Shown here in pieces: positions 1 to 9,211 of a stretch of DNA of 64,000 nucleotides (positions are counted from its first letter, which is position 1; every line of letters begins with the position of its first letter). The position numbers and the translations under genes were made by a program. This DNA comes from Couchioplanes caeruleus (GTDB taxonomy: Bacteria; Actinomycetota; Actinomycetes; Mycobacteriales; Micromonosporaceae), in contig NZ_RJKL01000001.1 of assembly GCF_003751945.1 (NCBI RefSeq), positions 7,024,501-7,088,500 of the forward strand, written 5' to 3'. The notes below the pieces were generated by a model, which was given only the letters and a program-made list of their open reading frames with translations, ran no database searches and was not told where the DNA came from.

Positions 1-2
1 CG

Positions 3-240
3 GTCGATGCGGGAATCGAGTGGCTGACGGTCGAGCAGGTCGCGCGGCTGGTCGATGTCACCCGCCACGCCCGCGACCGGTTCCTGGTGTTGCTGTTGTG
101 GTCCACGGGGATCCGGATCGGTGAGGCGCTCGGGCTGCGCCGCGAAGACATGCATCTGTTGGCCGATTCGCAGGCTCTGGGTTGTCAGGTCAGGGGCCCG
201 CATGTGCATGTGCGGCGAGCAGATCACACCTTGAGTACTG
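3..240 (+). pseudogene. Tyrosine recombinase (integrase) fragment
   Basis: The frame is open from the window edge and reads as the start of a tyrosine-recombinase catalytic domain: a helix ending in RDRFLVLLLWSTGIRIGEAL, where the arginine in TGIRIGEAL is the usual first catalytic Arg, then LGLRREDMHLL and HVHVRRADHTL. After about base 234 the similarity stops and the frame runs into unrelated sequence, so the His-x-x-Arg and Tyr motifs are absent. This is a broken remnant of an integrase or a transposon recombinase. Its 5' part lies outside the window. Confidence 0.7.
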
Positions 241-328
241 CCGCGCCGGGCCCCGAGGCGGGCAGGCTTGCCCTCGGCTTGAGGGACGCTTGGGGTGGGC
301 TTGAGGTTCGACGCCGAACTAGAGGGGC

Positions 329-1135
329 ATGCCTAACCTGAACCTGTCAGCCGTGCGCGGCCGGCGACGCTTCCTCCAGATGCTCGGCACCGGCGCGGCG
401 GCCCTCGCGGTCGCGGCCTCGACGGGCCTGTCGACGCCCGCCATGGCCGCCGGTTCGGTCACCGACTCCGGCACCGACCTGGCCGGCTGGACCACCGTCG
501 TCGGTGACGGCCTTTACGCGGCGGCCGGCCAGGCACCGGTCAACGACGCCGACATCACCACTGAACACCGCGGCACCGATTCCCGACTGCGTTCCAACAT
601 CCTCAACCGCGGGATCATGGCGCACAACATCACCTACAAGCCGGTCGTCGACGCGTCCATGATGACGCTCGTTCACCAGGCCAGCTTCTCCTTCCAGATG
701 CCCTTCGTGCCGTCCAAGGCCGGAGGCCCCCGCAACGCCCAGACCGTCGAGGGCGGCCTGTTCGTCTGGGACGGCCAGAACACCCGGGTCGACCACGGCA
801 CCGCCTTCCAGTGGGTGCTCAACCCGTGGGACGCGAACTTCGGCAAGATCCGGGTCTGGACCGGCAACTCCTGGGCGGCAGCCGGCTACCTCAAGCCAGA
901 CACCGCCTGGCACCAGGCCTCCTTCCTCGTCGACCCCGCCGGCCAGCGGGTGGAACTCTCCATCGACGGCACCCAGATCGCCGCGCCGTACTCCCGCACG
1001 ACCAAGAACGGCTGGGGCACCGAGGTCGCGGCACGCCTGCAGGCCGAAGCGATCTCCCTCTGGCCCGGCGCCACGGCCACGTGGGGTCCGCAGCAGGAGG
1101 TACTGGTCAAGGACTGGACCTGGACCCGGCAGTAA
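329..1135 (+). CDS. Secreted protein with Tat signal peptide
   Basis: The 268-aa product starts with a twin-arginine signal (RGRRRFLQMLGTG), a hydrophobic stretch and an AMA-A type cleavage site near residue 41. The mature part is about 228 residues, rich in Trp, Gly and Asn, with alternating beta-strand character (for example WTGNSWAAAGYL and VELSIDGTQIAAP). That pattern resembles a concanavalin/laminin-G-like jelly roll that could bind or cut polysaccharide, but I see no catalytic motif that settles it. It stands alone and is followed by a strong hairpin terminator. Tat export suggests it folds in the cytoplasm before secretion. Function unknown. Confidence 0.75.
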   Translation: MPNLNLSAVRGRRRFLQMLGTGAAALAVAASTGLSTPAMAAGSVTDSGTDLAGWTTVVGDGLYAAAGQAPVNDADITTEHRGTDSRLRSNILNRGIMAHNITYKPVVDASMMTLVHQASFSFQMPFVPSKAGGPRNAQTVEGGLFVWDGQNTRVDHGTAFQWVLNPWDANFGKIRVWTGNSWAAAGYLKPDTAWHQASFLVDPAGQRVELSIDGTQIAAPYSRTTKNGWGTEVAARLQAEAISLWPGATATWGPQQEVLVKDWTWTRQ

Positions 1136-1176
1136 GCAAGCAGTAGGACTGCACAACAGCACAGCACCACATACAC

Positions 1177-1211
1177 GCAAGGCCCGGGGCGCTCATAGCC
1201 CCGGGCCTTGC
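1177..1211. terminator. Intrinsic-type hairpin after the Tat protein
   Basis: A perfect 14-bp inverted repeat (1177-1190 and 1198-1211) closes a 7-nt loop, 42 bp after the stop of the Tat-protein gene. The stem is very GC-rich and has no clear U-tract, as is common for actinobacterial terminators. It could serve transcription from either side. Confidence 0.8.
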
Positions 1212-1318
1212 AATCTGTCTGCCAGGCACGCCGCCCGCCACCGGTCATGCCGCGAGCGTACGACCATCACCAACCAGATCTTGAAGTTCAAGGACAAGCA
1301 CAAAGGAGCCCGACGGCG

Positions 1319-1783
1319 TCATTGGTCTCCGAAGCGAAGTAGCGGGACGTCGTACAACGCGGCGTCAGGGACGCGGTGCATGGCCGGCTCAGCCACCTCG
1401 ATGATGAGCATCTCGGTTAGGAACTGGACGGTGGCGGCGAGTAGGTGGCTGGTATGCCCGGTGGCGCTGTGTTCCTTGAGTCCGACACTGACGTGGATGT
1501 GTGGTGCGATGCGATCATTGGATTCGTCGTAGGCGATGGTGCCGCCGCCGAGTGCTTCGACGTTCGTCAAATGAACACGATCCCAGACGGGGGCTGCGGG
1601 GTCGTCGAGGCGTTGGCAGGTGCCGACGATCTCGACGGTGCTGAGACCGGCGATGAAGACGGGGATGTAGCCGTGCCGGATGCCGTTGGTGCGGCAAGCT
1701 TCGGTGAGAGCAGTGAAGAAGTCCTCGCCGTGGTCGAACGTCACGCCGATCATTCGCCCGGGTGTCAGTTCGTGACTACGCAT
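1319..1783 (-). CDS. PPC/DUF296-domain protein
   Basis: The 154-aa product matches the plant-and-prokaryote-conserved (PPC, DUF296) fold: an N-terminal segment RMIGVTFDHGEDFFTAL, then GYIPVFIAGLSTVEIVG, and a His-rich strand APHIHVSVG typical of the trimeric PPC metal site, followed by GHTSHLLAATVQFLTEM. The start at MRSHELTPG is chosen because it overlaps the 3' end of the asparaginase gene by 8 bp, which implies translational coupling. The substrate or partner of bacterial PPC proteins is not established. A link to asparagine/aspartate metabolism here is inferred only from the operon. Confidence 0.75.
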   Translation of the reverse strand: MRSHELTPGRMIGVTFDHGEDFFTALTEACRTNGIRHGYIPVFIAGLSTVEIVGTCQRLDDPAAPVWDRVHLTNVEALGGGTIAYDESNDRIAPHIHVSVGLKEHSATGHTSHLLAATVQFLTEMLIIEVAEPAMHRVPDAALYDVPLLRFGDQ

Positions 1784-2837
1784 GTTGCTTCTCCTGCTTC
1801 GAGTCGTGGGCAGGCCAGGGCCAGCAGGCAGCGTCACCGGTGCCGCCGGCGGCGCTGAACGCGGCGGCGATCGTGTCGTGGTCGGCGCTGGTGGCTAGCA
1901 GGGCGTGGAGCAGGATCCGGGCCTTGTAGGGGTCGAGGAATCCGGCGTTGGTGAGTCCTCGGCGTTGTAGGTCAGTCTCGGAGCCTGGGAAGGCGTAGGT
2001 GGACTGCAGGGCAGGTCCGGCGCCGGTGCGGGAAGTGAGCACGAGGGGAATCCGCGCGGCGAGGGTGGTGAGCCGGTCGATGAGGCGTTGGGGTACGTGG
2101 CCGACGCCGAAGCCGGCGACGACAAGACCGTCGATGTCGTCCGCGCTGGCGAGGAGGGCACCGTCGTCGCCCAGCGTTACGGTGTAGAGCCCGATCCGCG
2201 GCACGCGCGCGACCTGCTCGAGCGGCACGACCAGGCGGCTTGGCGGGCGGCTGAATAGCCGAACTGTGCCCTCGATGACGTGGCCGAGCAAGCCGGTGTT
2301 GGGTGAGCGGAAGGTGGCAACGCTGGTGGAGTGGGTTTTGCGGACGTGCCGGGCGGCGTGGATCTCGTCAGCGAACACCACGACGGCGCCGAGGGTGCGG
2401 GTGATAGGGCTGGCGGCGGTGCGGATCGCGGCGAGCACGTTCGCGGGTCCGTCGGCGCCGGCCATGGTGGGGTTCCGCATCGCCCCGGTGATCACGACGG
2501 GTGCGTCTCCGGCGTGCAGTAGGTCGAGTAGGTAGGCCGTCTCCTCGATGGTGTCGGTGCCCTGGGTGACCACCACTCCGTCCACACCGCCCGTAGCTGT
2601 GCGCTCGGCGATCAGAGTGGCGAGAGCGGTGAGGTCGTCGAAGTCCAGGGAGGCGCCGGGCAGTTGGCGAAACGTTTGGACCTGCACTTCGATCCCGGTT
2701 TCCGCCAAACCGGGTACGGCGGCGATGAGGTCCTCGGCCGTCAATGTCGGCACGACGCCGCCCGGCCCGTTGCTGGAGGTCATGGCGATCGTGCCGCCCA
2801 GGGAGAGCATTAGGACCGATGCCGGCTTCTCCGCCAC
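1776..2837 (-). CDS. L-asparaginase (type II-like)
   Basis: Hydrolyses L-asparagine to aspartate and ammonia. The 353-aa protein has both family signatures: LSLGGTIAM near residues 12-20, with the nucleophilic Thr, and VVVTQGTDTIEET near residues 87-99, with the second Thr-Asp pair, followed by ITGAMR and the ADGPANV segment. There is no convincing signal peptide, so it is probably cytoplasmic despite the type-II-like sequence. The start is a GTG with GAGGAGGT closely upstream. It is the first gene of a two-gene operon with the PPC protein and lies head-to-tail after the XRE regulator. Confidence 0.9.
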   Translation of the reverse strand: MAEKPASVLMLSLGGTIAMTSSNGPGGVVPTLTAEDLIAAVPGLAETGIEVQVQTFRQLPGASLDFDDLTALATLIAERTATGGVDGVVVTQGTDTIEETAYLLDLLHAGDAPVVITGAMRNPTMAGADGPANVLAAIRTAASPITRTLGAVVVFADEIHAARHVRKTHSTSVATFRSPNTGLLGHVIEGTVRLFSRPPSRLVVPLEQVARVPRIGLYTVTLGDDGALLASADDIDGLVVAGFGVGHVPQRLIDRLTTLAARIPLVLTSRTGAGPALQSTYAFPGSETDLQRRGLTNAGFLDPYKARILLHALLATSADHDTIAAAFSAAGGTGDAACWPWPAHDSKQEKQHA

Positions 2838-2906
2838 CGCACCTCCTCGTTCGTGTTGTTGTGGTGCCCGCAGTAGCCTGTCACAGCTTCAGGCTTGGAG
2901 CGGAGG

Positions 2907-4442
2907 TTAGGTAAGTCGGGCCAGGTACCGGCAGGCGGCGTTGATTCCGTCGGTGGACAGCAGCCGACTACGAGGCCGAATCATGCCTTCGATACCGACT
3001 GTAGACAATTCGGTACAGCGTCGGCGTAGCCATGTCCAGTTCAGGTCGAGGTACTCGGCGAGGCCCTGTAGACGTTGATTGGAGTGGGGTGCTGCGGTGA
3101 TCGCGTCGGCTTGGCCGCCGCGGGCGACGTCGTCGTAACGGCGCAGGGCGGTGCGGCGGTCGAGGGCGTCGACGTGCCAGAGCCCGTCTGCGCGTACCCA
3201 GTTGGCGAGGATTACCTGTGCCTGGGGGCTCAGGACGAACCCTTCGACGGTTGCGTAGGCGGGGTCGGCGCTGACGTGTACGGCGATGTGGAGGGACTCC
3301 ATGAAGGCGGCGGACAGCAGCAACAGGACGCGTTCGGCGAGGGGGCTGGTCTGTACTGCGGTCTCCGGGATGCAGAAGACGCGGTTTGCAGGTGCGGTTG
3401 GTGTGGTGAAGCGTCCGCTCGTTGCCCGCAAGTAGTCGATCTTGTGGCGGAAGAGGAGCCAGGTGCTTGCTTCTTCCCCGTACTGTTCGCGAGTCCAGAA
3501 AATGGGTTGGTCTGTGGCGGTTTCGAGTCGGTGGCTGATGTATCGGGCACAGAAGTCGGAGCCGAGCCACATCTGGCTCAGCGGGTTGAGGTCCGCAGCG
3601 ACGGCGCGGCCGACTGCGGAGCCAGGTAGTTCGGCGTAGCGGCGCAGTTTGGGGATGCTCTCGGCGAGGGCGGCGTCGTCGGCGAGGAGGGCGTCGTCCA
3701 TGCCGCACAGGGCCCAGAGGATGCCAAGGGTGAAGGCGTCGAGGCGGTACGCCGGGGAAACCATCCCAAAGGCCGGCGACGTGGCCACGGCAACGGCCGG
3801 CCCTTCGTCGGTGGGAATCTCGACCACCGCGAGATCGCGCAGTCCGGACGCGGCGGCATGGAAGCGGCCTACTCTGCCTGGCTGGACAGCAGCATGGCTG
3901 GCGGGTAGTGAAGAGGTATCGGTAAGTGTGAGGGTGGTTGCGGGTAGGGCTTTTCCTTGGGGCAGGGTGAGCAAGCGGTCGACCGGCCACGCCGGTGGCG
4001 GGGCCGTGAGTTCTACGCCCGGCAGCGTCGATGCCATGTCGCCCGCTTGAACCGTGCCTGATCGGACCGACGCTCGTGATGAGGCGGCGGGTCTGGAGAC
4101 TGTCGGTGGGTTGCCGCTTCGCTGCTGAGCGATGGCGGCTCGTACTGCTTGGGCGGTCGCGGTCGCCGCAGTCCGCTCTTGACAGCGCTCGATGTCAATC
4201 AGCGGCGTCAGCTTGCTGAGAGTGCCGCCTGTGTCGAGGGTGGCGTCGCAGGCCGCGGCAAACTCGCCGGTCGGCCAGCGCATGGCCTTTTCGACCTTGG
4301 CGATGAGATCGGCGCTGACGTGCAGTCGTTGCCCCAACTGTGCTTGCGACCAACCGCGCTCCTCGCGCATCCGGCGCAGGTGGGCGCCGAAGTAGTGCCT
4401 GGCGGAGGTGTTTGGTGCGAGTTCGCGGGGAGTCTGGGCCAT
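2907..4442 (-). CDS. Large XRE-family transcriptional regulator
   Basis: 511 aa. An N-terminal helix-turn-helix at about residues 15-70 (LRRMREERGWSQAQLGQRL, then SADLIAKVEKAMRWPT) is of the XRE type. The following ~430 residues have no enzymatic motif I can name. They are rich in helices and include the segment AVAVATSPAFGMVSPAYRLDAF. Proteins of this architecture are common and poorly characterised in actinomycetes. It may control the downstream asparaginase operon, 69 bp away on the same strand, but this is inference. Confidence 0.8.
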   Translation of the reverse strand: MAQTPRELAPNTSARHYFGAHLRRMREERGWSQAQLGQRLHVSADLIAKVEKAMRWPTGEFAAACDATLDTGGTLSKLTPLIDIERCQERTAATATAQAVRAAIAQQRSGNPPTVSRPAASSRASVRSGTVQAGDMASTLPGVELTAPPPAWPVDRLLTLPQGKALPATTLTLTDTSSLPASHAAVQPGRVGRFHAAASGLRDLAVVEIPTDEGPAVAVATSPAFGMVSPAYRLDAFTLGILWALCGMDDALLADDAALAESIPKLRRYAELPGSAVGRAVAADLNPLSQMWLGSDFCARYISHRLETATDQPIFWTREQYGEEASTWLLFRHKIDYLRATSGRFTTPTAPANRVFCIPETAVQTSPLAERVLLLLSAAFMESLHIAVHVSADPAYATVEGFVLSPQAQVILANWVRADGLWHVDALDRRTALRRYDDVARGGQADAITAAPHSNQRLQGLAEYLDLNWTWLRRRCTELSTVGIEGMIRPRSRLLSTDGINAACRYLARLT

Positions 4443-4573
4443 CCCAACCTCACGGAGGTGCGCCGGCCGTATGCCCTACCGGCGGGCGAACGGGTTCGCC
4501 GCATGGTAGCGGTCGGTGTCGTCGACGGTACAGCGTGCACACGTCAACCACCGTCCTGCTCTCCCTCCATTGG

Positions 4574-4978
4574 TTAGGTCGCTCGTACCGTGGTGATGTC
4601 CAGCGCGGCGTCGAAAACGTGGATCATGCGACGTCGTAGGTCGTCATGGTCCACGAGTGTGATGGCGGTCTGAAAGCTGTCCCGGGCTTGGCCGAGTTGT
4701 TCGGCCTGCATGCGCAGGTAGGCGGAGAAGAACTCGCGAACTGTGGGCGAGGCGGTCGTGGCCACCTGGGCGGTGTACAAGACGGTGAGCGGGAATGCCC
4801 AGCAAGCGTGCAAGACGCCCCGCACCGTCCGTGCTACCGGAGGCTTTTCGGGCTGAAGGGTGAGGTGATGGACTCCGCGGTGGCGGATGATCGCGAAGAA
4901 TCCGACCCACCAGGCGGCAGCACCGCACACCGCGCTGACGTCGGCGGATACCTGCGGGTCGACGCCCTCACCTAGCAT
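4574..4978 (-). CDS. Hypothetical protein, possible membrane association
   Basis: 134 aa. Two hydrophobic stretches can be seen, AVCGAAAWWVGFFAII (about residues 16-31) and VLHACWAFPLTVLYTAQVAT (about 54-74), followed by a charged helical tail with LGQARDSFQTAITLVDHDDLRRRM. I do not recognise a family. It lies upstream of the XRE regulator on the same strand. Confidence 0.5.
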   Translation of the reverse strand: MLGEGVDPQVSADVSAVCGAAAWWVGFFAIIRHRGVHHLTLQPEKPPVARTVRGVLHACWAFPLTVLYTAQVATTASPTVREFFSAYLRMQAEQLGQARDSFQTAITLVDHDDLRRRMIHVFDAALDITTVRAT

Positions 4979-5059
4979 GTCGCTGGCCTGAGCGGCTGTA
5001 GTAGGGGCGAGTACGTTGGCCGGGCCGACTGGGAAGGTGTGTTGCGCCGCCAGGTCAAT

Positions 5060-5314
5060 TCACGGCCGTAGTCCCGCCGCGTCGATGCGGCTCAGAGTTG
5101 ACGCGACGTCTTTCACCGGATTGGTGGCGAGAGCCGTGGTGAGATCCACGTCGCGGACGTCCGGCAATGGCGCATCGGACGCGATGATCTCTCGCCATTC
5201 GGCGAGGTGCAGGTGAACTCGCTGCACCTGGAGACCGTCACCAACGGTCAGCCATAGCTGGTGCAGCGGCACTCCCGGCGCTGTTCGGGCTTGTGGTGGC
5301 GCAGGCACAGGCAC
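5060..5314 (-). CDS. Small hypothetical protein
   Basis: 84 aa with a GTG start preceded by GAAGGGAA. It contains VPLHQLWLTVGDGLQVQRVHL and a conserved-looking acidic helix LAEWREIIASDAPL, then DLTTALATNPVKDVASTL. No family recognised. The codon pattern and ribosome-binding site support a real gene, but evidence is limited. Confidence 0.45.
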   Translation of the reverse strand: MPVPAPPQARTAPGVPLHQLWLTVGDGLQVQRVHLHLAEWREIIASDAPLPDVRDVDLTTALATNPVKDVASTLSRIDAAGLRP

Positions 5315-5883
5315 TTCCCTTCACGCGGATCGGGCGAACTCAGGAAGAGACTTCGCTCGCCAGCGGCTCAATTGAGGCAGAGGTTGAACGCCGAAAGCTA
5401 GGAGGCGGATGCGGACAGCAGAAGCTGTCCGCATCACTGACGCACGATTAGCCGCAGCAAACCTAGCCATGAACAGGAAGCAGGCACCGTTCGGCGGCAT
5501 GGAGCAGGGGCATTCATCCCTCACCCAAGGGTTGAGCGATGAGCAGGACGACCGCCGCAGCCGCTGCAGCGACCCGCGCATACGGCACTTCTACGGCGCT
5601 GCGAATCGGCGATCCCGCGAGGTCTGCAGCATCGCGCAATCAACCCTGACCTACGAGGGCCCCTCACATAGGTCAGCGGCTCGCGATGCGGACAACGGTG
5701 CCTGTCTGCATCTAAGGGCTCGACATGACCACCTGCACTGACCATCGTCGATGTCGCGGCAGGTCGCCTGGCCGAGCCTGAGCCCCCGCTTGCCGTCGCT
5801 GCATTGGGCGCGTCACGGCGGGCTGGCTCCACTTCACGCTCGCAAAGCGGTCCGGCCAGCGTCACTCTGCATAGAAGGGCCCT
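5315..5883. other. Non-coding interval with two hairpins
   Basis: I see no convincing gene between the divergent small gene and the permease. There are two clean inverted repeats: a perfect 12-bp stem with a 4-nt loop at 5408-5435, and CTGACCTA/TAGGTCAG (5647-5654 and 5670-5677) around a 15-nt loop. Either could be a leader structure or an operator for the permease operon. Neither matches a riboswitch class I can name. Confidence 0.4.
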
Positions 5884-5886
5884 ATG

Positions 5887-7320
5887 ATGGCTGCACACAT
5901 CCTGAACGCCCCGCCTGGAATCGAGCAGTTCGGATACAAGCAGGAGCTTAGCCGCTCCTTACGGTTCCGGGACCTCGTCATCTATGGCTTGATCTTCATG
6001 GTCGTCATCGCACCCTTCGGGATCTTCGGCGGCGTGTTCCAGGCGTCGGGTGGGATGGTGGCGCTGGCGTATCTGATCGGCATGGTGGCGATGATGTTCA
6101 CCGCGTCGTCGTATGCGGTGATGGTGCAGGCGTATCCGACTGCCGGTTCGACGTACACCTACGCCGGGCGGGCGATTGCTCCGTCGGTCGGGTTCCTCAC
6201 TGGCTGGACGATCCTGCTGGATTACGTGCTGATTCCGGCGCTGCTTGGCTTGATCGCGGCCGGGAGCATGGCGTCGGTGGTGCCGGCGGTTCCGGTGTGG
6301 GGTTGGATCGTGGTGTTCGTCGCCGTCAACACCGGGTTGAATCTGCTGGGAATCAAGGTCACCAAGCAGGCCATGCGGGTCTTCCTGATCGGCGAACTCG
6401 CCGTCCTAGCCATCTACTTAGTGGTCGGCATCGCCGCGCTCGCCGCCGGTGCTGGCCGGGGCTTCTCGTGGGTGCCGTTCTTCAACGCGAACACTTTCTC
6501 CCTGTCGGTGGCGGCCGGGGCGGTGTCGGTGGCGGCGTTGAGCTATCTGGGCTTCGACGCGATCTCGATGCTGGCAGAGGAGACCCGAGGCGGCGGCGAA
6601 CAGGTCGGCCGAGCCATGTACGCCGTCCTCGGCCTCACGGGGCTGTTGTTCATCGCGCAGACCTTCGTCGCCGCGCTACTGGTGGACGACCCCGGCCGGT
6701 TGATCGCCGAAGGAGACGCGGCCGGGACGGCGTTCTACGACACCGCCCGCATCGCCGGCGGCCCGTGGGTGGCCACCCTGACCGCGGTCGCGACCGCGTT
6801 GGCGTGGGGTATCGCGAACAACATGGTGGCCCAGCTCGCCACCTCTCGGCTGCTGTACGCGATGGGCCGCGACCGTCAGCTACCAGGCGAGCTGGCCCGG
6901 GTGACGCGCAGCCGGTCGGTGCCGGCCAACGCGGTCCTGCTCACCGCCGTGATCTCCCTGGTAGTCGGTCTGTACATGGCGTCTCGTGCGGACGGGATCA
7001 GGTTGTTGGTGAGCTTGGTGAACTTCGGCGCGATGGCCTCGTTCACGGTGCTGCACATCGCGGTGATCTGGCGGTGGCTCACGAACGGCCGCGACGGCAG
7101 CAGCATGCGGAATCTAGTGGTTCCGCTGGTCGGCGCCGCGATCCTCCTCATGGTCATCGTGCATGCGAACATCGCCGCGCAGCAGGTGGGCATCGCCTGG
7201 ATCGTCGCCGGACTGCTCGTTCTGCTCGTGCTTCATCTGACGGGCCGGCGACCACGGTTGTCCGGGCTCGATGACACCTCTGCCGCCCACGTGCCGGCCT
7301 GGGCGGGACGTCATGTCTGA
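5887..7320 (+). CDS. APC-superfamily amino acid permease
   Basis: About 477 aa with roughly twelve hydrophobic segments, a short cytoplasmic N-terminus, and the APC-type first helices (GLIFMVVIAPFGIFGGVFQ, then the helix with AYPTAGSTYTYAGRAI). The conserved SYLGFDAISMLAEETRGG motif before helix 7 is typical of the family. Two ATGs are adjacent. The second (5887) has better spacing from AGAAGGG. The gene overlaps the acetamidase start by 8 bp, so it probably imports an amide, amino acid or related nitrogen compound for that enzyme. The substrate is inferred from context only. Confidence 0.9.
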   Translation: MAAHILNAPPGIEQFGYKQELSRSLRFRDLVIYGLIFMVVIAPFGIFGGVFQASGGMVALAYLIGMVAMMFTASSYAVMVQAYPTAGSTYTYAGRAIAPSVGFLTGWTILLDYVLIPALLGLIAAGSMASVVPAVPVWGWIVVFVAVNTGLNLLGIKVTKQAMRVFLIGELAVLAIYLVVGIAALAAGAGRGFSWVPFFNANTFSLSVAAGAVSVAALSYLGFDAISMLAEETRGGGEQVGRAMYAVLGLTGLLFIAQTFVAALLVDDPGRLIAEGDAAGTAFYDTARIAGGPWVATLTAVATALAWGIANNMVAQLATSRLLYAMGRDRQLPGELARVTRSRSVPANAVLLTAVISLVVGLYMASRADGIRLLVSLVNFGAMASFTVLHIAVIWRWLTNGRDGSSMRNLVVPLVGAAILLMVIVHANIAAQQVGIAWIVAGLLVLLVLHLTGRRPRLSGLDDTSAAHVPAWAGRHV

Positions 7321-8353
7321 GCCGCTCGTTGTCTCCCACGGTCAGGGGCCTCGGGGCGCGTACGTCGTGCACGAGCTCACGGATGCGTCGGTCGGGTTCA
7401 CCTTCGGAGGCCGCCCGGCGATCGCGAAGCTGAGGCCAGGTGACCGGCTGTACACCCAGACCAAGGACTGCTTCGGCGGCGCCGTCGCCTCCATCGACGA
7501 CCTGCCCAGCCAGGTGTGCCAGTTCCCGTACCTGAACCCGGTGACCGGCCCGTTCCACATCATCGGCGCGCAGCCCGGCGACACCCTCGCGGTGCACCTC
7601 GTGTCCCTACATCCGAGCGTGCCGTACGGGTGGTCGTCGACCTTCCCGCACTTCGGGGCACTTACCTCCACCGCGCAGACGGCGACGCTACAGCCGCCGT
7701 TGGAAGAGCGGGTATGGCGCTACGCCATCGATCTCCACGCGCAGACGGTGCGCTACTCCGCCCGCACCAGCGACGTCAAGATCGATCTGCCCCTCGAACC
7801 GATGCTGGGGACCGTCGGGGTCGCACCCGCCGCTGGTGAGGTGCGCATGTCGATCGTCCCCGATCGGTATGGCGGCAACCTCGACACGCCGTTGCTGCGC
7901 GCAGGCAGCACTCTGTACCTGGGGGTGAACGAGCCGGGGGCGATGCTGTCGCTCGGCGACGGCCACGCCCGCCAAGGCGACGGCGAAGTCTCCGGCGTCG
8001 CGGTCGAGGTGGCCATGGATGTAGTCCTTGCCGTGGACCTGATCCCCGGCGTGTACACGCCGACGCCGCGGCTGGAGACCGACGCCGCGCTGATGTCGAT
8101 CGGGCTGGGCCGGCCCTTGGAGGACGCGTTCCGGGTCGCCCAGCACGACCTGGTCGAGCAGATCGCCGCGGTGACTGGCCTGGACCTGCTCGACGCGCTG
8201 CAACTGGTCGCGCAGGCCGGCGAGACCCGGGTCGGCAACGTCGTCGACGCCAACTACTCGATGGTGGCCCGCATCGCCAAGCGCTACCTCGACGGCGCCT
8301 GCTCATACGCCGGGGTGCACGCCGGACTGCGTTCCTCGAGGCCGGTCTTGTGA
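7313..8353 (+). CDS. Acetamidase/formamidase family protein
   Basis: About 346 aa of the FmdA/AmdA family, which hydrolyses short aliphatic amides to ammonia and the acid. Family landmarks visible are QTKDCFGGA near the N-terminus, NPVTGPFHIIGAQPGDTLAV, the MLGTVGVAPAAGE turn and HARQGDGEVSGVAVE. The start at MSEPLVV is chosen because its ATG sits inside the last codons of the permease gene. The stop overlaps the next gene (GTGA). Together this makes a tightly coupled nitrogen-scavenging operon. Confidence 0.9.
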   Translation: MSEPLVVSHGQGPRGAYVVHELTDASVGFTFGGRPAIAKLRPGDRLYTQTKDCFGGAVASIDDLPSQVCQFPYLNPVTGPFHIIGAQPGDTLAVHLVSLHPSVPYGWSSTFPHFGALTSTAQTATLQPPLEERVWRYAIDLHAQTVRYSARTSDVKIDLPLEPMLGTVGVAPAAGEVRMSIVPDRYGGNLDTPLLRAGSTLYLGVNEPGAMLSLGDGHARQGDGEVSGVAVEVAMDVVLAVDLIPGVYTPTPRLETDAALMSIGLGRPLEDAFRVAQHDLVEQIAAVTGLDLLDALQLVAQAGETRVGNVVDANYSMVARIAKRYLDGACSYAGVHAGLRSSRPVL

Positions 8354-9177
8354 GCGTGGAGCTAATGACCATGACGACCCGCCACCGCTACGGCCTCACC
8401 TCGGTACGAGAGCAGCTGTTCGTGCTCGCCCACGACGAGACCCGCAGCCTCAAACCCCACCTGCATGTGCCCGCGATCGGTGTCGGGCTCGCAGGCGCGG
8501 CCTTGACCGATCTGCTGATCGCGAATCGGGTCCACGTCGTGCAGGGCAGCCCGTACCTGTTCAACCGTGGCCGCTGCGATCACCGCTGGTCATCCGCCGA
8601 CGGCAGTACCCGTTCCCGCCAGCCGGATGACAGCGGACGGCGGACGGACGGTGCGCGAAGCACAGCCCCCGTCGACGAGAACACCGACGATGGCTGCACA
8701 ACCTGTGGGGCCGTCACCGAACAGGTGTTGGCCACGATCGTCAACCTGCGACACATACCCGGGCTACATCTGCTCCTTCGCGAACTCGGCCCTGAGCTCT
8801 ACCGGCAGACCCGCAGGGAACTGATCGACAAGAACGTCATCACCAGCGACCGTCGCTGGGGCCGCAGCCGCTATGAACTCACCTGGATCGGCTCGGCCGC
8901 GTGGGTCAGGCAGAACGTCCGTTACCGCATCGAAGGACGCCAGCGTCCGGAGCCGCACATCGATGCGCTCTGCGCGCTCACCTGGGCGCTGAACCTGCAA
9001 CACAGCCTGGTCATCGACCTCAGCGACACCGAGACCAGCAACATGCTGCGCGCCGTCATGAACCGGATCACGGAGAAGGCGCTCCTGACGGACCCCGACT
9101 GGCCCGCCGCCGCGATCCCCGAGGTCGCCGACGCCATCCGCACCGCCGTCGGCGCCCTGGCTACCTCCCCCTACTGA
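8350..9177 (+). CDS. GPP34 (GOLPH3/Vps74-like) family protein
   Basis: 275 aa with a GTG start overlapping the amidase stop. The family pattern is clear: REQLFVLAHDETRS at the N-terminus, a variable polar middle (about residues 80-115), then TIVNLRHIPGLHLLLRELG and DALCALTWALNLQHSLVID. In eukaryotes the fold binds phosphatidylinositol-4-phosphate. Actinobacterial members are abundant and mostly uncharacterised. Its tight coupling to a permease and an amidase is unusual, and any functional link is inference. Confidence 0.8.
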   Translation: MSVELMTMTTRHRYGLTSVREQLFVLAHDETRSLKPHLHVPAIGVGLAGAALTDLLIANRVHVVQGSPYLFNRGRCDHRWSSADGSTRSRQPDDSGRRTDGARSTAPVDENTDDGCTTCGAVTEQVLATIVNLRHIPGLHLLLRELGPELYRQTRRELIDKNVITSDRRWGRSRYELTWIGSAAWVRQNVRYRIEGRQRPEPHIDALCALTWALNLQHSLVIDLSDTETSNMLRAVMNRITEKALLTDPDWPAAAIPEVADAIRTAVGALATSPY

Positions 9178-9211
9178 CCCCGTACCCGGCGATCGATACA
9201 AGGAGGTAAGG

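Noticed and set aside
347..1180. Long minus-strand ORF antisense to the Tat protein
   Set aside because: The plus-strand frame has a clear Tat signal and terminator. The antisense frame is low-complexity Gly/Arg/Val, typical of a GC-rich shadow.
2968..3990. 340-aa minus-strand ORF within the XRE gene
   Set aside because: Arg/Pro-rich shadow. The real frame has the helix-turn-helix.
6297..7274. 325-aa plus-strand ORF inside the permease gene
   Set aside because: Arg-rich out-of-frame shadow of a clear membrane protein.
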